NCBI GenBank assembly: GCA_030262725.1
Contig: JAJSZS010000010.1
Location: 19,869-83,868, forward strand
Direction: 5' to 3'
From: Candidatus Desulfofervidus auxilii
GTDB lineage: Bacteria > Desulfobacterota > Desulfofervidia > Desulfofervidales > Desulfofervidaceae
Length of the DNA stretch: 64,000 nucleotides
The notes below the pieces were generated by a model, which did no database searches, had not been told where the DNA came from, and saw nothing but the letters and a program-made list of their open reading frames with translations. The translations under genes were made by a program, and so were the position numbers. Shown here in pieces: positions 47,866 to 57,411 of the stretch. Every line of letters begins with the position of its first letter. Position 1 is the first letter of the stretch.

Positions 47866-48583
47866 ATGGAAAATCTTTAAGTATTTCTTTTTCCCAATTA
47901 ATAAGCTCAAAAATACCTTTTTTAGCAAGATTTAGCAATTCATTGAAAATATCTGCTCCAAATGGGCCTTGTTCACCTGTTGCTTGTATTTCTACAAAGT
48001 CCCCATTTCCTGTCATTACAATATTGGCATCTATTGCTGCTATTACATCTTCTTCATAATTTAAATCTAATAAAATTTGCCTTTCTACTACTCCTACGCT
48101 AATAGCTGCTAAATAATCTTTTATTGGAAAATGCTCTATTTTTTCATTTTCTATTAGCCATTTACATGCATCACATAATGTGAAAAATGCACCAGTAATA
48201 GCAGCTGTACGTGTACCACCATCAGCCTGAATGACATCACAATCTATCCAAATAGTCCTTTCGCCAAGTACATTTAAATCTACTACAGCACGTAAAGAGC
48301 GACCAATCATTCTTTGAATCTCAAATGTTCTACCTTTTATCCTTCCTAACTCTGGTCTTGGTGTGCGTGTATGTGTTGCCCTAGGTAACATGCTGTATTC
48401 AGCAGTAATCCAACCTTTTTTGCTGCCTTTTAAAAAAGGTGGTACAGATTCTTCCACTGAGGCAGTACAAATAACTTTTGTCTCTCCAAGTGATATTAAA
48501 ACAGATCCCTCCGCATATCTATTAAAAGGTCTGATAATAGATAATGGTCTTAATTCATTGAAATTCCTTCCATCCTTTCTCAT
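47837..48583 (-). CDS. rph: Ribonuclease PH
   Basis: Phosphorolytic 3'-5' exoribonuclease that trims tRNA 3' ends. The 248 aa protein has the N-terminal [14 protein letters not shown], then [12 protein letters not shown] near residue 70, [24 protein letters not shown] residues near 108 and [15 protein letters not shown] near 196. It is first in the rph-rdgB-pdxJ set. No Shine-Dalgarno sequence precedes the ATG, and its promoter places initiation about three bases upstream. Confidence 0.97.
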   Translation of the reverse strand: MRKDGRNFNELRPLSIIRPFNRYAEGSVLISLGETKVICTASVEESVPPFLKGSKKGWITAEYSMLPRATHTRTPRPELGRIKGRTFEIQRMIGRSLRAVVDLNVLGERTIWIDCDVIQADGGTRTAAITGAFFTLCDACKWLIENEKIEHFPIKDYLAAISVGVVERQILLDLNYEEDVIAAIDANIVMTGNGDFVEIQATGEQGPFGADIFNELLNLAKKGIFELINWEKEILKDFPYEIGISDKE

Positions 48584-48593
48584 GGTAAAAGCT

Positions 48594-48622
48594 AGAATAT
48601 CAATAAGTTAAAAAAAGTGCAA
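48594..48622 (-). promoter_or_regulatory. Promoter of rph-rdgB-pdxJ
   Basis: TTGCAC at 48622-48617, a 17-base spacer and TATTCT at 48599-48594, ten bases before the rph ATG at 48583. The 5' untranslated part would be only about three bases. Confidence 0.65.
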
Positions 48623-48628
48623 GAAGTT

Positions 48629-48657
48629 TTGCTTTTAAATTAAAATTAATATATATT
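48629..48657 (+). promoter_or_regulatory. Promoter of tsaD-ksgA, probably leaderless
   Basis: TTGCTT at 48629-48634, a 17-base spacer and TATATT at 48652-48657, exactly six bases before the tsaD ATG at 48664. No ribosome site is present. It lies back to back with the rph promoter. Confidence 0.6.
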
Positions 48658-48663
48658 CATTAT

Positions 48664-49653
48664 ATGCTTGTGCTTGGCATTGAAACTTCTTGTGATGAAA
48701 CAGCAGTAGCTATAGTGGAAGATGGATTTAAGGTCCTTTCAAATGAAGTATATTCCCAAATTGCTATCCATCGCCCTTATGGAGGAGTAGTACCTGAAAT
48801 TGCCTCTAGAAAACATATAGAGGTTATTCTTACAGTATTAAAAGAGGCTTTAGATAAAGTAAATATTTCTTTAGAAGAAATAGATGTAATTGCTGTTACA
48901 CAAGGGCCAGGTTTGGTAGTGGCATTACTTGTAGGTATTTGTGTTGCAAAGGCTATTGCCTTTGCTTTAAAAAAACCATTAGTAACTATTAATCATCTTG
49001 AAGCACATTTAACAGCTGTTTTTCTTGAAGATAAAAAGCCAAATTTCCCATTTATTGGTATGGTGGTTTCAGGAGGGCATACAAATCTTTATTTAGTTAA
49101 AGATTTTCTAAATATGAAGCAATTGGGTCAAACTTTAGATGATGCTGCTGGTGAAGCCTTTGATAAAGTGGCAAAGCTTTTAAATCTTCCCTATCCAGGA
49201 GGTATTTCTATTGAAAAAATAGCTAAAGAGGGTAATCCAAATGCAATTAAATTTCCTAGACCAAGTGTTTCTGGATATAATGTAAGTTTTAGTGGTTTAA
49301 AGACAGCAGTAGCAAATTATCTGCGCCGTTATCCTAATACTCCTAAAGCAGATGTTGCTGCTTCATTTCAAGAAGCAGTAGTAGATACACTTATTGCTAA
49401 GGCATTAAAGGCAATAAGAGAATTTTCTTTACCCCGTTTAGTAATAGCAGGAGGGGTGGCAGCAAATCAACGTTTAAGGGAGAAATTATTTAAAATGGCT
49501 GAAAAAGAAAAAATCGAAATTTATTTTCCTTCTATTTCTCTTTGTACAGATAATGCAGCTATGGTGGCAGCTTTAGGTTATCATTATTTTAAGGCAAAAA
49601 AGATTGCCTCATTTGAATTTGATGCCATTTCAAGATATCCATCCTTCTCCTAA
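48664..49653 (+). CDS. tsaD: tRNA N6-adenosine threonylcarbamoyltransferase
   Basis: Catalytic subunit that transfers threonylcarbamoyl to A37 of ANN-reading tRNAs. The 329 aa protein has GIETSCDETAVA at the N-terminus and PYGGVVPEIASRKH near residue 37. The metal ligands are in NHLEAHLTA near 109. VSGGHTNL near 136 and AGGVAANQRLRE near 261 complete the ASKHA fold. It carries ksgA on its 3' end with a 32-base overlap. Confidence 0.97.
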   Translation: MLVLGIETSCDETAVAIVEDGFKVLSNEVYSQIAIHRPYGGVVPEIASRKHIEVILTVLKEALDKVNISLEEIDVIAVTQGPGLVVALLVGICVAKAIAFALKKPLVTINHLEAHLTAVFLEDKKPNFPFIGMVVSGGHTNLYLVKDFLNMKQLGQTLDDAAGEAFDKVAKLLNLPYPGGISIEKIAKEGNPNAIKFPRPSVSGYNVSFSGLKTAVANYLRRYPNTPKADVAASFQEAVVDTLIAKALKAIREFSLPRLVIAGGVAANQRLREKLFKMAEKEKIEIYFPSISLCTDNAAMVAALGYHYFKAKKIASFEFDAISRYPSFS

Positions 49654-50449
49654 AAAGATTTTAGCGCATTACAATATTAAGCTTAAAAAAGGGCTTGGTC
49701 AGCACTTTCTTATGAATCCATTTACTGCTTATCAAATTGTTGAAAAAATTGGGATTGAAAAGGAGGATATAGTTATAGAGATTGGGGCAGGATTTGGTGC
49801 TTTAACTATTCCTTTAGCTGAAAATGCAAAGAAAGTTATTGCTATTGAGTATGATAAACGTTTTATTCCAATTCTAAAAGAAATTTTAAAGGATTTTAAA
49901 AATATAGAAGTTTGGCAAGGTGATGCTTTAAAATATAATTATGAAAATACAGTCCTTTTATATAACAAAAAAATAAAAATTGTAGGTAATCTTCCTTATT
50001 ATCTTACTTCCCCTCTTCTTTTCCTTTTTTTAGAAAAAAAAGCATTAATTAAAAACATGGGATTTATGGTGCAAAAGGAAGTAGCTGAGCGTTTGCTTTC
50101 TCCTCCAGGTAAAAAAACTTATGGCTTACTAAGCATACTTTATAGCCTTACTGCTAATGTTACATCCCTTATGACACTTGCACCTGCCAGCTTTTATCCC
50201 AAGCCAGAGGTTTTTTCTCAATTAATAAAAATTGAATGGAAGGAAGAAATTTTTATAGAAAAAGAATTTATTGAATTTTTAAAATATATTTTTTCTCATC
50301 GCCGCAAAACTATATTTAATATTTTAAAAAACCGTTTTAAGCAAAAAAATATTAAAAATATATTTTCTCAACTAAATATTGATTCTAATACTCGTCCAGA
50401 AAAGATTTCTCCTTTTTTATTTTTTAAACTTTATCATTTAATTAAATAA
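49622..50449 (+). CDS. ksgA: 16S rRNA dimethyladenosine transferase (RsmA/KsgA)
   Basis: Dimethylates two adjacent adenines near the 16S rRNA 3' end. From ATG 49622 it is 275 aa. Features are LKKGLGQHFLMN near residue 24, the SAM motif EIGAGFGALT near 54, and the catalytic NLPYY motif near 122. A TTG six codons upstream is also in frame, but the ATG fits the family N-terminus better. The gene overlaps tsaD at its start and convergent hldD by eight bases at its end. Confidence 0.95.
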   Translation: MPFQDIHPSPKKILAHYNIKLKKGLGQHFLMNPFTAYQIVEKIGIEKEDIVIEIGAGFGALTIPLAENAKKVIAIEYDKRFIPILKEILKDFKNIEVWQGDALKYNYENTVLLYNKKIKIVGNLPYYLTSPLLFLFLEKKALIKNMGFMVQKEVAERLLSPPGKKTYGLLSILYSLTANVTSLMTLAPASFYPKPEVFSQLIKIEWKEEIFIEKEFIEFLKYIFSHRRKTIFNILKNRFKQKNIKNIFSQLNIDSNTRPEKISPFLFFKLYHLIK

Positions 50450-51347
50450 AACCTACAGTTTTCATATAATCTCTTACAGCGTCTTCAAATGTCCATTGTG
50501 GGGTATAACCTAATATTTCTTTGGCAAGGGTCAAATCAGCTTGAGTATATTCTTGATAATACCCAATATAGGGATTATCTATATATTCTGGCTCAAGATT
50601 TTTTCCTAAAACCTCATTCAATACTTTGACAATTTTATTAAAACTTATAGCTTTACCGCTACCTATATTAACAATACAGCTTTTTTTTGCCTTTAGAGCC
50701 AAAAGATTTGCCCTTACCACATCCTTTACATAAACCTGATCCCTTTTTTGTTCACCCCATTTAAAAATTCTTGGTCTCAATCCTGCTTTTATTTGCTGGG
50801 CAAGTTGCCATACCATAGAAGCCATCTTCCCTTTATAATCTTCTTTTGGCCCAAAGACATTAAAATAACGCAATCCTACAATAAGGCTATCAGTTATTTT
50901 CATATATTCTCTAGCAATGCAATCAGCTATCCATTTAGAAAATCCATAAATATTACAAGGATATCCATCCATATCCTCTTTTTGAGGACCAGGGATATTT
51001 CCATAAGTACCAGCAGATGAAGCATAGATAAAGGGAATGCCATATTTTATGGCAAACTGTAAAATTCTTCTAAACCCTTCCACATTTACCTTCATCATGA
51101 GTTTTTGATCTCTAATAGTAGTATCAGTGATAGCAGCTTGATGAAAGATTGCATCTATGTCTTTAAATTGATTTAAATCTACTTCTAAAATACTTTCTGC
51201 AACAACATCTCCACGAAAGCCAATTAAATTTCGATAATCACCACTGAAAAAATTGTCTAATATAATAACTTCATATCCCTCTTCCATAAGAGTAAGAGCA
51301 AGATTAGAGCCAATAAAACCTGCACCACCTGTAACCAATACTTTCAT
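50442..51347 (-). CDS. hldD: NAD-dependent sugar epimerase, ADP-heptose 6-epimerase-like
   Basis: 301 aa short-chain dehydrogenase. The nucleotide motif GGAGFIGSN is near residue 7, and the catalytic Ser/Tyr-x3-Lys appears as SSAGTYG and YGFSKW. YFNVFGPKEDYKGKMASMV near 165 and YIGYYQEYTQADLTLA near 262 are closest to ADP-L-glycero-D-manno-heptose 6-epimerase, which supplies heptose for LPS cores. A UDP-sugar 4-epimerase is the main alternative. It ends the rpoD-mqnB-mqnD set. Confidence 0.78.
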   Translation of the reverse strand: MKVLVTGGAGFIGSNLALTLMEEGYEVIILDNFFSGDYRNLIGFRGDVVAESILEVDLNQFKDIDAIFHQAAITDTTIRDQKLMMKVNVEGFRRILQFAIKYGIPFIYASSAGTYGNIPGPQKEDMDGYPCNIYGFSKWIADCIAREYMKITDSLIVGLRYFNVFGPKEDYKGKMASMVWQLAQQIKAGLRPRIFKWGEQKRDQVYVKDVVRANLLALKAKKSCIVNIGSGKAISFNKIVKVLNEVLGKNLEPEYIDNPYIGYYQEYTQADLTLAKEILGYTPQWTFEDAVRDYMKTVGFI

Positions 51348-52172
51348 TTATTTTCCTCCATTAAAACAAAAGACATCTTTAACCTCTTTTTTTGCCATTT
51401 TAAAAAGAGTAATAATAGCCTTTTTTCCTTCTTCTCCTAAGTTTAGAGTAAATTCATTTACATAAAGAGTAATATGATTTTTAATAACATTTTCTTCCAA
51501 ATGAGAGGCATATTTTTTGACATAAGGCATAACTTTTTCAGAATATTGCCAAGCATAAGAAATGCTTTGTTTTAATAGAGAATTAACAATTTTTATTTTT
51601 TCACTAAGTTTTCTTTTTGCAACAAAACCTCCTAAAGGTAAAGGAAGTTTTGTTTTTTCTTCCCACCATTTACCCAAATCCAAAACAGATTTTAAACCAT
51701 AATTTTTAAATAAAAATCTTCCTTCATGTATGATAAGACCAAAATCTGCTTCTTTATTTTTAACTTTAGGCATAATCTTATCAAATTGACAAAAAATAAT
51801 TTGTTTTTCTTTTATTTGAGGGGCATAAAGCTTAAAAAGAAGATAGGCAGTTGTATGTCTTCCTGGAATAGCAATATAGGAAGAAGAGATATTAGAAAGA
51901 GACAATTCCGGACGAGTGACAATTATAGGACCACATCCTTTGCCTAAAGCAGCGCCAACTTCAAGAAAACAATATTTTTTTAATATATAAGGTAGTAAAT
52001 GACAAGAAACTTTAATTACATCTAGTCCATTTTTTAAAGCCAATTCATTCAATTTTTCTATATCTGCAATGGTAATATCAAATTGAAAAGGTGATTTGAT
52101 AAAACCTTTTATAATTGGTGCCCAAATAAAAGTGTCATTAGGACAAGGAGAAAATCCAACTTTTAATACCAT
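51348..52172 (-). CDS. mqnD: 1,4-dihydroxy-6-naphthoate synthase
   Basis: Late step of futalosine-route menaquinone synthesis. The 274 aa protein has the MqnA/MqnD periplasmic-binding-like fold. It opens with VGFSPCPNDTFIWAPI, typical of MqnD, and has KVSCHLLPYIL near residue 55, GKGCGPIIV near 78 and a TTAYLLFKLY segment near 107. mqnB lies upstream with a ten-base overlap. Other mqn genes are not in the window. Confidence 0.93.
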   Translation of the reverse strand: MVLKVGFSPCPNDTFIWAPIIKGFIKSPFQFDITIADIEKLNELALKNGLDVIKVSCHLLPYILKKYCFLEVGAALGKGCGPIIVTRPELSLSNISSSYIAIPGRHTTAYLLFKLYAPQIKEKQIIFCQFDKIMPKVKNKEADFGLIIHEGRFLFKNYGLKSVLDLGKWWEEKTKLPLPLGGFVAKRKLSEKIKIVNSLLKQSISYAWQYSEKVMPYVKKYASHLEENVIKNHITLYVNEFTLNLGEEGKKAIITLFKMAKKEVKDVFCFNGGK

Positions 52173-52822
52173 TTGCTTTTCCTTTCAAGCAACTTTAAAA
52201 GCAATTTTTGAACATGAATAGTAGCTAATTCTATTTCCCATTTTTCTCTTTTATCAGTTAAAAAGTTGCTAATTCCCCTTAACTCAATAAAAGGTATGTT
52301 ATAAATCTGACATATATAAGCTACAGCTGCTCCTTCCATATTTTCACATATAGCTTTAGGGAATTTCTTTTCTAAAAAAAGAAGTTTTTCTTTATTATCA
52401 GTAGTAGCAGATACTGTGAGAAAGCTTCCAGTTTTAAAGGAAATTTTATTATCAAGAAGATCAGGAATAATTTTTTTTAACTTTTCTATTAAAGGAGAAA
52501 TAAGGTAAAAACGATTTGGAAGATATCCACAAGCATCAACCCAAATTTCCTCATTTGCTAAAACAATATCTCCTAATTTAATTCCTTTATTTGGAAATGT
52601 TCCTCCACAACCGATCAAAAATACAACCTTTATTGGATAATTTTCTAAGATAAGAGAAGTTAAATAAGTAGCATTAATAATGCCTGCTCCTGTTTGGGCA
52701 ATAAGTAAATTATTTTTTTTATTTAACCAAATACTTTTTTTCCCAAGGGGAAAATGTTTAAAAGAAAAATTAGACAAAAAAAAAGATAATTCTTCTTCAA
52801 CTGCACCAAGGATACACAACAT
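52163..52822 (-). CDS. mqnB: Futalosine hydrolase
   Basis: Nucleosidase that releases hypoxanthine from futalosine in menaquinone synthesis. The 219 aa protein has a phosphorylase-like fold: IAQTGAGIINATYLT near residue 46, GCGGTFPNKGIKLGD near 72 and CENMEGAAVAYIC near 158, with the catalytic Asp/Ser region in ELRGISN. An MTA/SAH nucleosidase is related, but the neighbouring mqnD favours MqnB. It begins five bases after rpoD. Confidence 0.9.
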   Translation of the reverse strand: MLCILGAVEEELSFFLSNFSFKHFPLGKKSIWLNKKNNLLIAQTGAGIINATYLTSLILENYPIKVVFLIGCGGTFPNKGIKLGDIVLANEEIWVDACGYLPNRFYLISPLIEKLKKIIPDLLDNKISFKTGSFLTVSATTDNKEKLLFLEKKFPKAICENMEGAAVAYICQIYNIPFIELRGISNFLTDKREKWEIELATIHVQKLLLKLLERKSKWY

Positions 52823-52827
52823 GAAAA

Positions 52828-54114
52828 TTAGAGAAAGTTTTCTAAGTCTAACTTAAGATGCTCTGAAGCCATTTTTAATTTTTGCAATGCTCTTTTTTCA
52901 ATCTGGCGAATTCTTTCTCGAGAAACTTTAAATTTTCGTCCAATTTCTTCTAATGTGTGTTCACTCTCTCCACCTAACCCAAAACGCAATCTTAATATTT
53001 CTTGCTCCCTTGGTGTAAGAGTAGCAAGAATAATTTGAAGTTTTGTAGAAAGTTCAGAATGAGTAACAGCATCAAATGGAGAGACTATTTTAACATCCTC
53101 TATAAAGTCTTTAAGCATACTATCTTCATCACCAATAGGAGCTTCAAGAGAAACTGGCTCACGTACAGAACATAATATAGCACTAATTTTTTCTAAAGGT
53201 AATCCAGTCTTTTCAGCCAATTCTTTTGGAGTTGGTTCCTTTCCATGTTCTTTGAGTAATTCATAAAATGCCTTTAATACTTGATTTTTTAATTCAACAA
53301 AATGTACGGGCAAACGTATAGTTTTTGCCTTATCTAAAATAGCACGAGTGATAGATTGTCTAATCCACCAAGTAGCATAAGTACTAAAACGATGTCCTTT
53401 AGTATAATCAAATCGAAAAATAGCTTTCATTAATCCCAAATTACCTTCCTGAATTAAATCTGAAAGACTGAGCCCTTGTCCTACATATCTTTTAGCAATA
53501 CTAACTACCAAACGTAGATTAGCTCCGATCATTTCATCACGGGCAGCCTTAACAACAACTTCAATTCTCTTAATACGTTTTGTTAAATTCTTTAAAACAG
53601 GATCATCATATTTTTTACTTAATTGCCTTATCAATTTAACTACTGTATCTAAACGTCTTCTTTTTGGAGCTACATCTTTCTTTTTCCATTCTTTAATTTT
53701 ATGTTTAAGCTTTTCTATCTCAGGATATTTTACATTTGTTTTAAGAATAAGAAACATAATGGCATTATATCCTTTGCGAATACGACGTGTAAGTTTTTGT
53801 TCTCTTTCTTGAGTAAGGAGACTATAGGCTCCTATCTCTTGAAGATAAGCTGTAACTGGTTCTCTTTCTAAACCTTCTTCTTCCTTTCGTACAACAGGAT
53901 GTTCTTCAATAATCTCTTCTTTTTTCTCTTCTTTTTTCTCTATTGCTTCAGCTGTTTCTATAAGGCGAATATCATTTTCTTCTAAAATATCTATAATTCG
54001 CTCTACTTCCTCAGGGTCAAACCCCTCTGCTGGAAGTAGGTCATTAAGCATATCATATGTAAGATAGCCGTTTTTTTGCCCCATCTTTATTAATTGCTCC
54101 AAATAATTTTTCAT
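52828..54114 (-). CDS. rpoD: Primary sigma factor (RpoD/SigA)
   Basis: Housekeeping sigma-70, 428 aa from ATG 54114. Region 1.1 is short (LIKMGQKNGYLTYDMLNDLLP). Region 1.2 begins at EPVTAYLQEIGAYSLL, region 2 has ANLRLVVSIAKRYVGQGLSLSDLIQEGN and TYATWWIRQSI, and region 4.2 has a helix-turn-helix TLEEIGRKFKVSRERIRQIE. The non-conserved region is reduced against E. coli RpoD. A 21-residue hydrophobic extension read upstream would cross the promoter and is rejected. Confidence 0.96.
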   Translation of the reverse strand: MKNYLEQLIKMGQKNGYLTYDMLNDLLPAEGFDPEEVERIIDILEENDIRLIETAEAIEKKEEKKEEIIEEHPVVRKEEEGLEREPVTAYLQEIGAYSLLTQEREQKLTRRIRKGYNAIMFLILKTNVKYPEIEKLKHKIKEWKKKDVAPKRRRLDTVVKLIRQLSKKYDDPVLKNLTKRIKRIEVVVKAARDEMIGANLRLVVSIAKRYVGQGLSLSDLIQEGNLGLMKAIFRFDYTKGHRFSTYATWWIRQSITRAILDKAKTIRLPVHFVELKNQVLKAFYELLKEHGKEPTPKELAEKTGLPLEKISAILCSVREPVSLEAPIGDEDSMLKDFIEDVKIVSPFDAVTHSELSTKLQIILATLTPREQEILRLRFGLGGESEHTLEEIGRKFKVSRERIRQIEKRALQKLKMASEHLKLDLENFL

Positions 54115-54122
54115 CTTACTAC

Positions 54123-54151
54123 TTGCTAACCAATAGTATAGACTATATATT
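54123..54151 (+). promoter_or_regulatory. Promoter of glnE-glnB-glnD
   Basis: TTGCTA at 54123-54128, a 17-base spacer and TATATT at 54146-54151. It overlaps the rpoD promoter on the opposite strand; the two -10 boxes share three base pairs. Confidence 0.55.
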
Positions 54152-54177
54152 ATGATAATAAAAATAAAAATTGTCAA
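54149..54177 (-). promoter_or_regulatory. Promoter of rpoD-mqnB-mqnD-hldD
   Basis: A consensus TTGACA at 54177-54172, a 17-base spacer and CATAAT at 54154-54149. Initiation near 54142 leaves about 28 untranslated bases before ATG 54114. Confidence 0.7.
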
Positions 54178-54185
54178 TATGTCAA

Positions 54186-57050
54186 ATGAATATTTATAAA
54201 AATCTCTCTCGACATATCTTATGGCGTTATGGTGAAACAGCCTTTAAACGAGTATTAGAAGTGCAAAGTAAAGAAATAATCAATTTTTTAGATACTTATC
54301 CAGAAAAAGCCAAACAATTGTTGAGAATTTGTGTAAGTTCATCTTATTTAGTAAATCTTTTGATACGTAAACCTTATTTGCTTTCTTGGCTTTTCTTAAA
54401 AAACGCTATTTCACAGAGAAAAACAAAAGAAGATTTTTTAAAAGAATTAAGAAAGTTTATTCATCAACCTGATTTTCCACAAAAACTTAGGTATTTTAAA
54501 GCTAAAGAATATTTACGTCTTTGGGCAAGAGATATAAATCAAATTTGTTCTTTAGAAAGCTCTTTAGCTGAATTAAGTGCATTAGCTGAAGCATGTATTC
54601 AAGCATGTTTTGAATATGCTTTAAATTTACTTCAAAATTCATCAGATAAATTTTTTATTTTAGGTTTAGGTAAATTAGGAGCAGAAGAACTTAATTTTTA
54701 TTCAGATATTGACATTATTTATCTTTATGATGGTGATTGTTCTTTGGAAACACACTATTTTTTTATTAAATTGGCTAAAACTATAACAAAAATTTTGCAA
54801 GACCCTTCTTATGGAGAGATTGTATTTAAGGTAGATTTAGGTTTAAGACCTGGTGGTAAAGAAAGTGAGATTGTTCAATCTACAAGAGCAGTAGAGATTT
54901 TTTATGAAAATTTTGGTACTACTTTAGAACGTATAGCTTTATTAAGAGCAAGACCAATAGCAGGTGCGATAAAATTAGGAGAAAATTTTTTAAAAACTCT
55001 TAATCCTTTTATTTATCGTCGGTATTTAGATTATACAGGTGTAGAAGAAATTAGGGCTTTAAAAAAAGCCATAGATTTTAGAAGCCATCATCAAAAGACT
55101 TTTAATATTAAATTAGGGCAAGGAGGTATTAGAGAACTTGAATTTTTTATTCATACTCTACAACTCATTTATGGAGGGAAATATCCTTTTTTGCGACAAT
55201 ATAATACTTTTAAAGCTATTTCTGCTCTTAAAGAAGCTCAAATTATAAAATCTGAAGAAGCAGAAGGTTTAACTCGTGCTTACCGTTATTTACGTCGATT
55301 AGAACATCTCTGCCAAATGGCTAGTTATTGTCAGACTCATATTTTACCTACAAATAAGAATACTCTTTTAAAAATTGTAAGATTAATGGGATATGTCCAA
55401 CGAAATGAAGAAAAAGCATTAGAGGCATTTTATTTAAAACTGGAAAAAACAACAAGTTTTGTTCATCGACTCTTTAAAGAACTTTTATATACACCTGAAG
55501 AAGAAGTTGAAACTGATAAACTTTTATTAAAAAGTTTCTTTACTAATGTTTTATTAGAAGAAGAGGCAATTTCTTATTTAAAGAATTTAGGTTTTAAAAA
55601 TCCTCAAATTGCTTATAAAATAATTTTTAATTTAAAAGGTGTTTTCAAAACACGCCATACTTCAATCCGTGCTCGTGAGCTTTTTATTTCATTATTACCT
55701 AAATTATTAAAAGAAATTGCTCAAACATTAGATCCAGATCTTGGTCTAGTCCATCTAGAACAATTTGTTTCTCGTATTGGTCCTAGGACTGGTTTTTATG
55801 CTACTTTAAAAGAAAACCCCTCTTTGAGAAAATTGCTCTTGCAAATTTTTGGAGCAAGTAGACTTTTATCATCATTGCTTATTAAACATTTTCAATTGCT
55901 TGATAGTTTAATTGACGCTTCACAAGCTTTTCCTATTAAAACTAAAAAACAATTTGAAATAAGCTTAAATACAGCTATTCAAGAAAAAATCGATTTGGAT
56001 GAGAAAATGGAAGCTTTAAGACATTTTAAAAACGAAGAGTTTTTACGTATTGGTTTTCATGACTTAGCAGGTAAATTAAATTATCTTCAAGTATCTTATC
56101 AATTAAGTCTTTTAGCAGAATTGTGTTTAAAGCAAGCCTTAAATTGGGCAAAAGAGGAGGTAAATAAATCTTTTTCTCTTTCAGATTTGCCCTTTGTCAT
56201 TATTGCATTGGGGAAATTAGGTAGTCATGAAACAGCTTATCATTCTGATTTAGATTTAATATTTATTTATGATTATCCGTTAAAAGCAGATATTTCTTTG
56301 CAACAAAATGCACATGTTTATTTTGTTAAAGTAGCCCAGAGGTTAATTTCTATTCTTACTTTACCTCATATAGCTGGTCCAGGCTATAAAATAGATACTC
56401 GATTAAGACCATCAGGACGTTTTGGTCCATTAGTTGTATCTTTACAAGCTTTTAAAGATTATTATCTAAATCAAGCACAACCTTGGGAATATCAAATACT
56501 TTTAAAAGCAAGAGCAATAGCAGGAGATAAAAATTTAATTAAAAAATGGGAAGATTTAAGACAATGGCTTCTTTTTGAAAAAAAGAAAAATATTAATTGG
56601 CAAAAAGAAATTAAAGAGATGCGAGAGCGTATTTTGATTGAAAGAGCTAAGGAAACAAAAGATAAATTTAACCCTAAACTTGGTAAAGGTGGTTTTATAG
56701 AAATAGATTTTTTAATGCAATATTTACAACTTTCTTATGGTAAAGATTATCCTATACTTCAACATCGTCATACTTTGAAGGTTTTAAAAGCTGCTAAAGA
56801 ATTAAATTTGATTAAAAATGTAGATATACTTATAGAAGGCTATAATTTTTTAAAGGCTCTAGAACATCGTTTAAATCTCCTTTATGATTGTTCTTCAGAT
56901 ACTTTAATTACAGAAGAAAATTTAAAAGATATTTGGCAACATTGGGGATTAAAAAAACCACCATTTAAAATTCCATTAAAAGATATATGGAATTATTATC
57001 AAAGATTACGAGTAAATATTAGAAAAATTTGGGAAAATTTATTAAATTAA
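54186..57050 (+). CDS. glnE: Glutamine synthetase adenylyltransferase/adenylyl-removing enzyme
   Basis: Controls glutamine synthetase by adding or removing AMP in response to PII and glutamine. The 954 aa protein has both nucleotidyltransferase halves: GLGKLGAEELNFYSDIDI near residue 155 and ALGKLGSHETAYHSDLDL near 670, each with its own PII/GlnD-UR helical domain. REGGIRELEFF-type residues (here GQGGIRELEFF) are near 310. The start is uncertain: ATG 54186, or TTG 54171 in frame; neither has a ribosome site. glnB follows after 19 bases. Confidence 0.95.
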   Translation: MNIYKNLSRHILWRYGETAFKRVLEVQSKEIINFLDTYPEKAKQLLRICVSSSYLVNLLIRKPYLLSWLFLKNAISQRKTKEDFLKELRKFIHQPDFPQKLRYFKAKEYLRLWARDINQICSLESSLAELSALAEACIQACFEYALNLLQNSSDKFFILGLGKLGAEELNFYSDIDIIYLYDGDCSLETHYFFIKLAKTITKILQDPSYGEIVFKVDLGLRPGGKESEIVQSTRAVEIFYENFGTTLERIALLRARPIAGAIKLGENFLKTLNPFIYRRYLDYTGVEEIRALKKAIDFRSHHQKTFNIKLGQGGIRELEFFIHTLQLIYGGKYPFLRQYNTFKAISALKEAQIIKSEEAEGLTRAYRYLRRLEHLCQMASYCQTHILPTNKNTLLKIVRLMGYVQRNEEKALEAFYLKLEKTTSFVHRLFKELLYTPEEEVETDKLLLKSFFTNVLLEEEAISYLKNLGFKNPQIAYKIIFNLKGVFKTRHTSIRARELFISLLPKLLKEIAQTLDPDLGLVHLEQFVSRIGPRTGFYATLKENPSLRKLLLQIFGASRLLSSLLIKHFQLLDSLIDASQAFPIKTKKQFEISLNTAIQEKIDLDEKMEALRHFKNEEFLRIGFHDLAGKLNYLQVSYQLSLLAELCLKQALNWAKEEVNKSFSLSDLPFVIIALGKLGSHETAYHSDLDLIFIYDYPLKADISLQQNAHVYFVKVAQRLISILTLPHIAGPGYKIDTRLRPSGRFGPLVVSLQAFKDYYLNQAQPWEYQILLKARAIAGDKNLIKKWEDLRQWLLFEKKKNINWQKEIKEMRERILIERAKETKDKFNPKLGKGGFIEIDFLMQYLQLSYGKDYPILQHRHTLKVLKAAKELNLIKNVDILIEGYNFLKALEHRLNLLYDCSSDTLITEENLKDIWQHWGLKKPPFKIPLKDIWNYYQRLRVNIRKIWENLLN

Positions 57051-57060
57051 TTTTATTTAG

Positions 57061-57408
<348 letters not shown>

Positions 57409-57411
57409 TAA

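Noticed and set aside
47866..47928. N-terminal extension of RdgB by 21 residues
   Set aside because: The extra residues lie inside the rph coding end. The family begins at [11 protein letters not shown], so ATG 47865 is used.
54115..54177. N-terminal extension of RpoD by 21 hydrophobic residues
   Set aside because: It would translate the promoter region and does not match the sigma-factor N-terminus. ATG 54114 fits the family.
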